This document shows positions 11,210 to 22,542 of a DNA stretch of 64,000 nt, piece after piece. A model generated the notes under the pieces. It was not told the origin of the DNA, searched no databases, and was given only the letters and a program-made list of their open reading frames with translations. Both the position numbers and the translations under genes were made by a program. Source of the stretch: Paramacrobiotus metropolitanus (Eukaryota; Tardigrada; Eutardigrada; Parachela; Macrobiotidae). Position 1 is the first letter of the stretch, and every line of letters starts with the position of its first letter. Location: positions 124,001 through 188,000 of the forward strand of contig NW_026570255.1 in NCBI RefSeq assembly GCF_019649055.1, given 5' to 3'.

Positions 11210-13084
11210 ATGGACCGCGACAACGCCGTGGACGTTCTGGGTAGCGATCAGCGCATGCGTTACGGGCTCGTCGTGGATGTGGCAAAAGATGGCCTCTTCG
11301 TCGATCTGCGCTGTCCCCACCGGCGACGCGAATACGCGCCATTTGGCAGCATCTACTTCAAGCGTAGAATGGATGACGACGATCTCTGCCGTTTTCGTGC
11401 TCAACAACAGTCCGTCGTTCCCGTGGAGATCTTGGTGTGGGAGACAGCATCGGGTCCGTGGATTTGGCACGACGGAGAAATGGGCCTTCTACCGCGAACC
11501 CTGTACGGCGGGGCCGTTGTGCAGTGGACGAGTCCGGGCACGGGAGTGCCGTGCACCGATTTCGTCTCCATCGAACGCGTACGCCCTCGCTTATCTGCTT
11601 CACTAAAGCAGGCAGCGCGTGTTGAAGCGCTGTCGGAAAAAGAAATAGGCACGCGACGTCCGCGCCGCCGTGCCGCTGATGTCGACCCCTTACTCGGCGA
11701 TTGCGTCAATCCGGGCGACTTTATTATGGGCAACGCGAAACTAGGCCGGGAAATTCGCTCGCTGTCCACCCAGAAACTCGAAGTGCTCATTAAGCGAGTC
11801 AAGAACAACAGACTTCGGTCCCGACGCGCATTTGCGGTGGACGTCGAGGACGGCAAGCTAAAATACATTTACAGGGTACGTTATGTTTGAAAGCATCAAT
11901 TGCGAAAAGACGTTTCGACGGCAACAAAGGTGTCGTTAAATCGAGGCGAGAGTTTTGCTCATTTCGAAGTTGTTACAGTAATTATGTTTTGTACGGTTTG
12001 CAGAACATCCTCAATGGGAACAGCATCAAACAGGTCTTACTTAGAACGGTGAAGGATTTCCATGCCGAGAAGCCGGAGGAGGTCCCGACCTTGGACGGCA
12101 GCGCGTATGTGGCGCTGCCAGCGGAATTATGGCAGGAGATCTTCTCCCACTTGGACACCGTGAATCAGACGAAGCTGCGTGCAGTGTGCGCAACGTGGAA
12201 CCACATCATGGTTACGCCAGCAATGCGTTCCACAATTGCTATCCGCAATGATTTTCGGCATTTTCTTAACCTGACCTGTCTCTACAAATGCATCCGCCCC
12301 AGTACACACCGCTTGATCATCAGCTTTGACATCGCTTTGTGGTGGTTCACTAACGACGCGTTGTCCGTGAGCGACTTGTTGCAGTATCTGGTCGCTCGGC
12401 AACCCGCGATCCGACTGCGCACCATCTATCTGCACCGCGTTTCAATTCACTCGGCGATTAGTTGCAGATACGATGCACCTCATGCTAACGAATGCGCCCT
12501 GCATCCCGCTCCTTTCGCGTCCACGCACGATGCAGCATTCGGTTATGGTTGGCTTCAGGACTTTCTTGGCTTCTGCCGGCGGTTTCCCTGCGATGTGGTC
12601 CTCATAGCGAATGGCGTCGTCCATTTGGTGGGTGAGTTTGATGTCGGATTGGCTTGTCAGACGAGGATCCATATCCGCAGCGCCCGTTTAGAGCGTGGTG
12701 ATGACAACTTCGCTGGCAGTTTGTGGGATGCGTTGGAGGCGGCGCTGCCCGAGCCGCGTGTGGAAAACCTGCAGGAACTACTCCAGCAGTTAAATGTTGG
12801 CAAAGATTCCAGTGAGAAAGTGATGGAGAAAGTCTTCTGCAGGGTATGAAATACCGTTATGGGTGATGACTCTTCTGTTGCGACTTCGAAAAACCTTTTA
12901 CGGGATTTCATTTTTGCAGACACTGTGCGGGGTGCAGTCAGCTGATCCGCGTCCCTTGGTACATTACCGCGGGAAGAAGTGGTGCGTGGACGGGCTGGAA
13001 GAACTGCGGCTGGAGGAGTTATCGCTTCTCACCCTGCACTTTCTTGTTGATGTGCTGAAGAAGGCCGCTGGGATCATCCGATAA
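11210..13084 (+). CDS. F-box family gene D (intact)
   Basis: The best-preserved plus-strand copy, about 556 aa. Exons 11210-11875, 12004-12843 and 12920-13084 are joined by two phase-0 GT-AG introns (128 and 76 bp). The start is ATG 11210, directly before NAVDVLGSDQRMRYG, the family N-terminus. Exon 1 carries two barrel-like stretches (RMRYGLVVDVAKDGLFVDL; VEILVWETASGPWIW with VSIERVRPRL) and ends VEDGKLKYIYR. Exon 2 contains the F-box (LPAELWQEIFSHLDTV, about 12115-12165) and a leucine-rich body with LWDALEAALPEP. Exon 3 ends KKAAGIIR, TAA 13082-13084. By F-box logic it would bind Skp1 and recruit a target through the body; the N-terminal module could read a modified or charged ligand. Duplicate of gene A. 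Confidence 0.85.
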
Positions 13085-13400
13085 TACAGGGGCTGCTCGA
13101 TTCTTCTCTTAATTTCTATTTACACGTGTCTGTTCCGACTGTTCGCACAAGGCTATTTCAGATAGCAAGTAGCGCACGCGGATTTTCTTTTCCTTTTTAT
13201 TTGAACTTTGTATTTATCCTTCTGCCTTTTCTCTAAAAATTTGGTTCGATACGGTTGATCAAATATAACAGATATGTAGTGCGTAATCGGCAATCATTGC
13301 GATTGTTTTTACAACGCCAATTAGTACGTCTAAAGACATGGCGGAAAAAATTCTGGAACCTGAGATTTGGCCAACAAATGCGTTTGTAAGGGAGTGCGTG

Positions 13401-14125
13401 GGCCCGCGCTCAAGCTCTGACCGCTCAAACTCTGACTCTGACTACTCAAAGTCTGAATCTGACTGTCCAAAGTCTGACTCTGAACACTCAAACTTAAGAA
13501 ACCTAAGAATAACCTAAGAAACCTAAGAAACCTAAGAATAACCTAAGAATAACTTAAGAATAACCTAAGAATAACCTAAGAAACTTAGGAATAACTTAAG
13601 ACTAATCTAAGAACACACCTAAGAATCCTAAGAAACCTAAGAAAAAACCTAAGAAAACCTAAGAAACCTTCAGAATCAGAGTCAGACTTTGAACGGTCAG
13701 AATCAGACTTTGAGTAGTCAGTGTCAGAGTTTGAGTGGTCAGAATCAGAGTCAGAGTTTGAGCCTAGGCCAAGTGGGTGTGCTGAGTTGTGGTGTTTGAA
13801 TACTTCTGTATTCTTGTGCGGCCCAGACTCCAACTCTGACTCTGATTCTGACCACTAAAACTCTGACACTGACTACTCAAAGTCTCACTCTGACTCTGAA
13901 GGGTTTCTTAGGTTTCTTAATAGGCTTCCTAGGTTTCTTGTTTCTTAGGTTTTTTGTTTCTTAAGTTTCTTGGGTTTCTTAGGTTTCTTAGGTTTCTTAG
14001 TTTTCTTAGGTTATCTTAAGTTATTCTTAGGTCATTCTGTCACAGTCAGAGTCAGACTTTGAATAGTCAGAGTCAGAGTTCGAGCGGTCAGAGTCAGAGT
14101 CAGAATCAGAGCTTGAGCGCGGGCC
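13401..14125. mobile_element. 725-bp composite foldback element
   Basis: Ends are inverted: GGCCCGCGCTCAAGCTCTGA at 13401 and its counterpart ending at 14125. Layout: an array of CTCTGACT-type units (13401-13490), an array of CCTAAGAA units (about 13493-13670), the reverse complement of the first array (13675-13765), a short spacer, and then the mirror image of all three. Each half is thus itself a foldback. The terminal bases resemble those of the 3.67-kb element (GGCC-GCGCT-AA--TCTGA), suggesting one superfamily. No coding capacity and no clear target duplication. Confidence 0.7.
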
Positions 14126-14316
14126 TTCGCTCAGTGTTGTTCAGTGTTGATTTCAGTCATAAAGTAAGAAAGTAGCTGAGCGGATCTCGCGTGTTATTTC
14201 GCTGTTCGCAATACTTTCAGCATTGCTCATTCCACAGGATATACCCCGTTTAGGTCACTGTATCTGGATCCATTATTGATCTAGCATAATAGTTACGCAG
14301 AGTATTCCGTGCGCAG

Positions 14317-14730
14317 GCGATGTCGCCCCTGCGGTGTGGAGGGCGCTTGTGGCGGGGCTGATTGACTGCTCACCCACCGGTGAGCAGCTGTACCTTTGTC
14401 CGCGTTTTTGGCGGGAGCTACTGCGGAGCCGGAGCGACGAGAACTTCTGCAGGTTCTTTGCAAGGTGAGACAGATGACTTTAACACAACCGTAATTCAAC
14501 CGACAGCACGGATGACATGCTGGCTTTAGCAGGTGTTGTGTGCGCTGCAGTCGGCCGATCCGCGTCGCTTGCTGCATTACTGCGGGAGGCAGTGGTGTGT
14601 GGAGGGTGTGAAGAAGATCCAGATTGAGAAGCTGTTCGTGGCTGACGCTTCAATTCCTCTTCCAGTTGGCGGTGTGCTGAACCTACTGACGATCCCGCAC
14701 AGAATCACAAAACACCGGATTTTCAAATAG
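14317..14730 (+). pseudogene. F-box family 3' fragment E
   Basis: Only the end of exon 2 (about 14317-14464; VWRALVAGL, later ELLQVLCK before donor GTGAGA) and exon 3 (14533-14730; VLCALQSADPRRLLHYCG, then QWCVEGVKKIQIEKL) remain. The exon 2 part changes frame around 14390-14400. The exon 1 and F-box regions are missing. The copy is most similar to the pseudogene at 38036-38955 and shares about 240 bp of 3' flank with it. Confidence 0.7.
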
Positions 14731-15267
14731 AACTTACCGAAATTTGTAATGATTTTTCGAGCTGTTAAACCGTCGCCTACCGTGAGTCGTTGGGAACTTA
14801 GGATTCACTAGCTTATTCATTATTGTATGTTCTTTGGGGGCTTTCTGGTAATTTTCGCAATCGCCACATTTTCTATAAATAGGCTAAGGCGTGTATGTTT
14901 GTGAAACGGCACTGCGGGTATTATTCCTTTTTGTGACATTTTGGCTTCGCACTTTCTATGTGCAAATGCCTAAATGAACTTTATCGTCTTGTGTTTTATA
15001 GCCTTTGTCTTAAAAACAACAACAAGAATATCCCCCAGCTATCAAAAAATAAAAAAATTCTGACTTCCTACCCCGATCTTTTCGTCCGACGAGGCCACCT
15101 TCATTATCCCAGAAGTGCAAAGGGACCACTCCGATGGGGATGGGCGTCTTGCGACCTTAGAAAAACGTTCTGCGCTAACTTATCGTACACGATTTCTGCA
15201 TTCCATTCCATTCCATTTTTTTCGATTTATTTTTCGCCATATCAAATTGCAGATGATCAATCAGATA
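14731..15267. other. Intergenic, shared 3' flank
   Basis: 14731-14980 is homologous to 38956-39215 (for example the ACCGTCGCCTACCGTGA segment and the run through TTTCTATGTG). The rest up to the reverse transcriptase homology has no recognisable content. Confidence 0.45.
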
Positions 15268-17049
15268 AAATGGTATGCAGAGGTATGCATAATGCTTTTA
15301 ATACCGTGTCCAGAGCAGCCGTGCTTAATGCCGTGCACAAACACTTCCCGGAGTACGATGCTTTTCTACAGTCTGCGTACGGATACCATTCGTCGTTATT
15401 TTTGGAGCAGTACATTTGGTCATCTGAATGGGGCGTACAACAGGGAGATCCTTTGGGTCCCTTGCTTTTCTGTCTTGTTCTGCAGGTTTTGGTCGTTACC
15501 TTAACCACGGAGCTCAACGCTTGGTTTCTAGATGACGGAACTTTAGGCGGATCTCCAGCAAGCGTGCTGGAAAATTTTACCCGAATTGCCGAAGACGCAG
15601 GCTCGCCTGGACTGGACGTTAATATCGCTGAGTGCGAGTTATTTGTCACTGGAGGGCCGCTTAGCGTTCAACAAGCAATAATTGCTGATTTTGTTGCTCG
15701 ACACCCACAGCTCCGTATCTTGTCGAGCTCTACTCTAACACTACTTGGAGCCCCTGTGCTGGACGACGCGATTGGCTCATCGCTCACTGAGAAAGCTGCC
15801 ACACTAACTGGAGTATCTGAACGGCTTCAGCTGCTACCACGGCATATTGCGTTGTATCTCCTGAAACACTGCCTCGGCGCGCCTAAAGTCATTTATATGC
15901 TGAGATGCTGCAACGCGTGGAGATATCCAGAGAAACTGTATGAAATGGATGAGATGATGCGCTCCTGTTTCCAAACCTTGTGTAATGTCAGAACAAGTCA
16001 CGACGATTACCCGTGCTGGCGACAGGCTAGTCTTCCTGTCAGCAGGGGCGGTATCGGCATACGTCGGGCGGAGGAATTAGCACTCCCAGCCTTTCTGGCT
16101 TCGATTCACTCCGTATCCGATTTGTTAGCCTCATTGCTGCCCGGTCATGCTGCTGTTGAATTCCCTGAAGCTCTTGTTTTGTGGAAAAAGAACGCCTGAC
16201 TACCTGGTCTGCCGGAACCAAATTTCCGAAAGCAACAAAAGACTTTGGATATGCCGCTATGTAACATTTCTTTGTCTACGCTGTTGGAAGTTTACCGTGA
16301 CGATGAAGTTAATAAAGCCCGACTTCTTGCACAGTCAAGGCCAGAGACCGGAATTTGGTTAAATGCGTTACCCTCTGCTCACATTGGCAACCTTCTGGAC
16401 GACGATACTCTTAAAATATCCGTAGGTCTGAGATTGGGAGTTGCGATATGTGAGCATCATGATTGTATGAAGTGCCAAAACATGTCGGTAAATACGGGCA
16501 CCATGGTCTGTCTTGCACATTCTCTGCTGGTAGACATCCACGACACGGCGGGCTGAACAGCATCTTATGCCGATCCCTTGTGTCAGCTAGGATTCCGGCA
16601 CAACTGGAGCCGCGTGGCACATCGCATACGTCCGAACGACGTCGTGATGGCTGCACAAACTTCGCCTGGCAGAGAGGGATGTGCTTGGCATGGGACGTCA
16701 CTTGTGTCGACACGGTTGCGCCTTCCCACGTCAAGTTTACGGCAGCTAACGCAGGTGCAGCGGCGTTGGAAGCGGAAGAAAAGAATTCCGGCTTTATTTG
16801 TACCTAAGTGGCAGATACATCTTTGCACCGATAGCTTTCGAAACAATGGGCCCTTGGGGCCATCCGCTATCGCCATGATCAAAGCACTGGGCAAACGACT
16901 CGAGCAACACACGGGGGAAGTCCGTTCTCATGAACTTTTTACGCCAAAGATTGTCACTGGAGATTCAGCGCGGCAACGCGGCGTCGGTTATGGGAAGGGG
17001 CAGAAAAGTTGAAGGAGCAGAAAAGTTCAATGAAATTCTGATGTTGTAA
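15268..17049 (+). mobile_element. Decayed reverse transcriptase gene (non-LTR type)
   Basis: Homology to a metazoan family of stand-alone or LINE-like reverse transcriptases starts near 15268 and runs to TAA 17047-17049. Readable motifs in order: NAFNTVSRAAVL; GVQQGDPLGPLLFCL; the catalytic WFLDDGTLGG (LDD at 15528-15536); SRGGIGIRRAEE; then the C-terminal SAGR-RH segment and WDVTCVDTVAPSH, followed by AALEAEEKN, a D...E-K arrangement like restriction-like endonucleases. A stop at 16197 and frame changes near 16480 and 16800 break it. The 5' part is missing. The endonuclease reading is an inference; the RT assignment is firm. Confidence 0.7.
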
Positions 17050-17305
17050 AAAATGTTGATGCTTTCTATTATTACAAATTTAGACCGTACGTCAGGTGAA
17101 ATAAAACACATTATGCCGCGGTAACGCGATGATTTCCAATAGCAATATTCACAAATAAACCATCTATCTCAAGCTGTCGTTTGGCAGTAAAGTGCAGTAT
17201 GAGACTGCGCGGTACTATATTGTGTTTGGAAGCGGAAGTGCTCAAATTGGCCATGCTTTTTTATCTGTTTCATTAGTAGTTCTGTCCGCTGATTATTCAT
17301 CAACT

Positions 17306-17486
17306 GAAACTGTGAGGAGAGAAACTGTGAGGAGAGAAAAACTGTGAAACTGTGAAACTGTGAGGAGAAGCGGCTCACGTACAGCGATAAAGTTGTTGAA
17401 ACTGTGAGGAGAAAAGCGGCTCACGTACAGCGATAAAGTTGTTGAAACTGTGAGGAGAGAAGCGGCTCACGTACAGCGATAAAGTC
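17306..17486. repeat. Tandem repeat, about 45-bp unit, three copies
   Basis: Three successive copies of a unit starting GAAACTGTGAGGAGA and containing AAGCGGCTCACGTACAGCGA, preceded by partial GAAACTGTGAG units. It lies immediately outside the 5' LTR of the large element. Confidence 0.8.
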
Positions 17487-17507
17487 TTTCAAGCGATTTC
17501 AATGTAT

Positions 17508-17788
17508 TGTGGCGTGTCTCGCTTCTGATTGGTTGACGGCTACAGCCGTTCATTGTGTTCACTATTTGCAGTGATTTGGCATTGCTGAGAGCAGATGGAA
17601 TTTGGCTCTCTGAGAGGTGTGAACGTTAGTGTGTGTTATGATTCCCGATCAAAAACGCTAATAAAGTGTACAACGTTAACTGGATGTCGTGCGTTGCGCA
17701 TTTATTCCCGTAGGCGTTACGTTTTACACTACACAGGGTCCTGTCAGTCTGGATCTCTGTCCTGGACTCATATCCAGTCCACTGTAAT
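17508..17788 (+). repeat. 5' LTR of giant element
   Basis: Begins TGTGGCGTGTCTCGC and ends CCACTGTAAT. It differs from the 3' LTR at only about a dozen positions, so the insertion is fairly recent relative to its internal decay. AATAAAGTG at about 17660 could be the polyadenylation signal of the R region. Confidence 0.85.
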
Positions 17789-17789
17789 A

Positions 17790-17807
17790 TGGTAGCAGTG
17801 CCGTGAA
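17790..17807 (+). promoter_or_regulatory. Primer binding site (tRNA-iMet-like)
   Basis: TGGTAGCAGTGCC starts one base after the LTR. The first nine bases match the complement of the 3' end of animal initiator tRNA-Met; the remainder does not, so the primer tRNA is tentative. Confidence 0.55.
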
Positions 17808-19000
17808 CAGACGGTTTCTGAGTGAATTTGTTTATCTGTTGGCGAGCGGCCACATTGATCTGGATCTTATTGATCCTATTCTACCAGTAAGGCACTGGTT
17901 ACCTTATCTGAACAAGGCGCACTCATCGATCGGATTGCAAGCATCAGCGCTTGCACTGACTAGAGCGTCTCCTGTAGGAGAACCCGTCGTGCACATCCAA
18001 TCAGAGACGGCTGCGGTGTAAGTTTCTCCTGTCAGAGAACTTGTGCTGTTTCCACTCCTAGGCAGCGGGCACCCCTTGTTGGGGTCAAGGCTGTTGTGCA
18101 CCAGCGCCGAGAAGCCACGAGTTGGCAGCACCGAAGGAGGTGCCAAGAGTCAGTTTAACGCGCTCCACCAAATTGGCCGTAGAGCGACCTGCTGGTAGGC
18201 TTGACAAGCCCAGCAGAAGGCGGAACATGTCGGACAGGAAGGCGCCAAAACCGTGCGGAATACGGCTGCGCGGGATCGGAGTTGGAGAAGAAACCAGATC
18301 ATCTGGATCATCTTTTGAGGATCGGAACGGTAGACAAGTAAAATACGTTAATAATTATCGGATTGGTTGAGGCGTAAAAGCGCAATTTTCATTGGTCGGT
18401 ACTGAGCTGAGCTAGACGTAGGCGTAGCTTTTGCACACGGCGCGCAAGTCTGGTCGTTGATCTGTGACGTCAGGCCAATCAGAAAATTTCAGCAGGTACA
18501 CGAGATTGATCAGTTAAGCGAGTTCTGACTGGTCGAAATTTTACTGGTAAAATCGAACAAAACGATCTCGTAACGATCTTGCCTGTAGTCAAATCGAACT
18601 TTTCTTATTGTAAACGATCTAATCTCAATTAGACAAAGCTGAATTTAAGTGAAACGAGTTGACCCAAAAGTGACCATCTCGGAGCTTGATCAGATCGAGA
18701 TCATCAGTGACCTTTGACCGCAGATCAGATCAAATAGTGACCTTTACTACTAAGCTGCGATCATCTATCTTAACTAGATACGAACTCGAAACGATCTTTT
18801 TAGCAGTTTCATTGATATCAGCAGGTGAACGAGCTCAGTTTGAGGCAAACCTCTCGACCTCTTTGTTAAAAAAAAATGACCTTTAAAACCGAACTTGATC
18901 GAACTCGGTCAGCCGAAAAGTGACCTTAGAGATTTAAACGATCTCATTATAACGTGTGTGTGAGCAAAGTTAGCTAGTGCGTCACAGTTATCCGATCACA
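17808..19000 (+). other. Leader of giant element
   Basis: Long non-coding leader. The second half (18400-18960) is dense in AACGATCT and GATC words and direct near-repeats. No coding exon is supported. Confidence 0.5.
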
Positions 19001-20628
19001 ATGGACAAAAAAGCCATCGAACCGACATCGAACAGTAGTCAGGGGAGCCGTGGCTCTGACGGATCACAGCAAGGCGCATATAATCCGTATAAGAAAGATC
19101 TGCACCCATACTCACGTCCAGTGGGACATGAAAAAAACACCCGAGCTCCAAAAATCCCCGTGAAGAAGGGTTTACGCGGGTCGGAGGCAATATATCTGAA
19201 GGCGCTCGAGGCAGTGTCTACTCAAGAGAGCTCCAGTGATGATCTGAAACGATCTCCCGCGCCTGCGGGAGATCGTTTCAGATCATCTCCAGTGATGATG
19301 GGCCTCCAGTGATGATCTTACACTTGGCGATGAAACTGGAACCGAGGATCTCTTCGAGAGTCCAATGGCATTTGACGAAATGAAGTTTAATCGCCGTAAT
19401 GAAGACTCAGTCCTCACCGACGACGACATGACACTGAACATGTCGCTCAAAACCGCGATGAAGGAAGCTGATCGAGCTCAGGGATTGACGCTCTTCTAGG
19501 ACATCCCCGAAAATCTGATTGAACGGAATCAGACAGGAAAGATCGTCAATGTGCGGTCACCATCTCCAAACAGTCCCACTTCAGGCCTGAAAAAACGAGT
19601 CAGAGGTCTTAAGACTTCATTGAAAGGAAAAAAGGCCCAGGCAATCGAAAAGAAACACGAATATAGGAATAAGCTGGGGTCACTGCAATCGCGCATATAT
19701 GACCTGGAACAACAACAAAGCGCTCTTGAAAGCGTAGCGGAAGAATGCAAAGTCCGATATGAACGTCAGAAACAGATCGCGGAAGAATCGATAAAAGTCG
19801 CGGATGATAGGGAGATGGAAAGCTACATGGCAGTAAACGATCTCAACGAGAGTCGGTCAGAGGAATTTGCAAAAAGGTCACGTCATATAGGTGAATTAAA
19901 AGATCAGTGTGATGAACTTCCCAAAAAGGCAGGTGAAGCTGAGGAGAAACGAGATGGATATGCGACCAAATTAGCTGAAGCGACCAAACGATTGTCAGCG
20001 GTGAATAAGGACGTGTTCAAGCTTAGGAACGATCTGAAGCTACGAGATGAGAATATCGAAATCCTCCAAAAGGAGTCAGGAGATCATCCGAAACGAGCTG
20101 ATGATGCTCTCAAAGTGGCACAAGACCTGAGAGATCTCCAAGCCACCGAAGGTGAGCGGCTTAAAGATGATATTAAGAAGGGCACCGAAGAGAATGAACA
20201 GCTCAAAGAAGCTGGTACAAAAGCGGCCGAAGGAGGCCAAAGATGGAAAGATGAAGCACGACGACTGGATACAAAAGTAACAAAAGTTGAACTGGAAGCG
20301 AAGGAGCTGCAGAAAAAGGTCCATCAACTAACAGATGAAAACATCAAACTCAATACGGAGCTGATCGATATGACACAGACGGCGATGTCACGGGAAGACG
20401 AAGTCACCCAGATAAAACCAGCTGAGATCAGCAGCTGACGGGTATATGAGACTGCAACAAGAGGTGAACCAGCTGGGCGAACAGATCACCAAGGCGAGAG
20501 CAGCTAACAAAAAAGAGGTAGATGAGCAAACCATTAAGAGGCAAAATTGTACGCATACGCTTAAACAAGAGAAGGATCAATTGAAAACGGAGAATGAGCA
20601 GCTTACCCTCAGAATCAAACAACGATGA
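19001..20628 (+). pseudogene. gag N-terminal part: coiled-coil protein
   Basis: Starts at ATG 19001 (MDKKAIEPTSN). A Ser-rich N-terminus is followed by a long Lys/Glu/Gln-rich region (about 19551-20436) with heptad-like spacing, predicted coiled coil, continuing to 20628. The frame is broken by an inverted duplication at 19238-19287, a stop at 19497-19499 and a stop at 20436-20438. Its position right after the leader and before the capsid-like segment suggests a Gag matrix-type domain. No domain name could be assigned from sequence alone. Confidence 0.55.
19238..19287. repeat. Perfect 23-bp inverted repeat inside gag
   Basis: GATGATCTGAAACGATCTCC and three more bases (19238-19260) are exactly mirrored at 19265-19287 with a 4-bp loop. 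A direct CTCCAGTGATGATC repeat follows. The hairpin destroys the gag frame, so it arose after the ORF. Confidence 0.9.
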
Positions 20629-20764
20629 GAACAGAGGCCTCCAGATAACGATTAAACACAGGGAGGAACCATTGCAGAGAGGAAGCGCAAAAGGAGATAC
20701 TACCGAAACGCCGCCGCCCAGCTACAGTAAGGCGCAAGAAGCGGGCGGGAGCTTCCACTTCTAG

Positions 20765-22537
20765 ATGCCGCTACGAACGGGTGGGGGCACAGGAGGTCCT
20801 AAAACGGAAAAAGGAGCGGGAACTGAAACCGAAAAAGATAATCAACCCTCATCAGAGACTCACCCTCATATGAGGTACGGCGAGACCTCGCAACAACAAT
20901 ATATCGAAACGAAAGTCATCACTAACGAAGACGATCGAGATGAACGACCCTTCCGACATGAACATGGGAGAAGGAGCGCACAACAAGATCGAGACGAAGG
21001 CAATAGGGAACGTGCTCCACGTCGTGAACAAGATAACGACGCAAGGGAACTGGCCAGATCTTTAAAATCGATGCGTCGGAAAGTCACGCTCGCAACCTTT
21101 GATGGTAATCGCGATGTGTTGAACGGATGGGCGCGATTGGTAAAAGATACCCAACGAACATACGAGATGACCGATGCCCAGATGATAACTGACATCGCCA
21201 GCGCTGTTAAAGGACCAGCAAAGATCTGGTTTGATGGCGAACGTGATATTGAAGAGGCGGAAGTAGAGACATATACGGTCTTGGAATGGCTGAACATGTT
21301 CAAGGACGAATTCGGAGATCGAGATGAAAAAGTATATGGCTTACGTGAGTGCCATGGCTAGGAAGTTGAGACTAGGAAAAGAGACACTGGAACAGTACTA
21401 CCGACCATGATGCGATTTAATGCAAAAGGAATCATCACAGAAAAAGGCAGTCGGTTTTCTCATCGATGGCTGCCGAGTTGACAACGATCTTTATAAGGCG
21501 TTACGCACGAAAAAGATCGAAGTACCGGTCGATATAAAGGATTTCTTCCGCTCATGGGCAGCTGGAGAAGATAAATACAAGGTGGCAGAAGGTCAGCGTG
21601 GTCAACCTGACTGCGTAACCATCCGTTTCGGCCAAGTTGAGATGGTCCCGAGACAATATGCAGCCACACCACCTCAAGTAGAATCCCGGACGAGATCACC
21701 AACGCCAACTCAGAAGGAGATGAATGTCATCGACAGCCAAACTGGACAACCGATCTCATATGCGATGGTCGCCGCGATACAGGCATCGGCGCAGGCAAGG
21801 CCATTGCTGCAAAATGTGGCTCCGGCAAATATGATGCCAACTCCCTGAATAGAGGTGCCACCACAAGAAGGAAGGCCCAACTATAGAAACGGAAACGGAA
21901 ACTGGAATAGTGGCCAACGAAATGGCAACTTTAACCGAAATCAGAGCCAGAGCAACTATCAACAGAACAGTCGTCAAGGGAACTACCAGCAGAACCGCGA
22001 AAACTATCAGCCGCAGCAGGGTCTCGAACAGAATGGAAATTTGATCAAATTGATGGATGGATAGCTCACGGCGTGCAGCTGTGCCAAAACTGTGGATTCG
22101 GAAACCACGACGCACAGAACTGCATGTTCGCTAACATGCCGGTGAACAGGAATCCGAACCTGTTCCCCACAAGGGAATGGCGACGACTGCGAGATGAGGG
22201 CGGCTGGCGACAAGCAGTAGCGAACGGCTACGACCTGGTTGCAAGATGGGCTGCGTTCAAGCAGCAGAACGGAGGCGGCGGCGGCCAGGGAAATGGTGGC
22301 CAAAACGGTGGCTGTAACGGCGGCGGCAGTGGTGGCTTCCGCGGAAGAGGTCGCGGCAATGGACGCGGTGGATACGGCAATCGGAATGGTGGCTGCAATT
22401 GGCGCGCCGATAAAAACGGTGGCGGCGGCGGCCAGAATAACGCCGGCTGCGGCGCGAACGGCGCTGGCCAGGGACAGCAAAACGAGCTGGTCCCGGAGCA
22501 ACAGGAGCTCAACCAGGGAAACGATGAAGATCAGTAG
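20765..22537 (+). pseudogene. gag capsid/nucleocapsid region
   Basis: The segment around 21080-21350 (KVTLATFDGNRDVLNGWARL; GPAKIWFDGE; WLNMFKDEFGDR) matches the Retrotrans_gag type of capsid domain. After breaks near 21360 and 21850 it continues through an Asn/Gln-rich stretch (21855-22064) to a zinc knuckle CQNCGFGNHDAQNC (CX2CX4HX4C, 22082-22123) and a Gly-rich RGRG tail (22264-22480). This order is the usual capsid then nucleocapsid of LTR elements. Several stops show the copy is dead. Confidence 0.75.
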
Positions 22538-22542
22538 GCGCC

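Noticed and set aside
17340-17486. CRISPR-like array (45-bp repeats)
   Set aside because: Units are contiguous without unique spacers; an ordinary tandem repeat in a eukaryotic genome.
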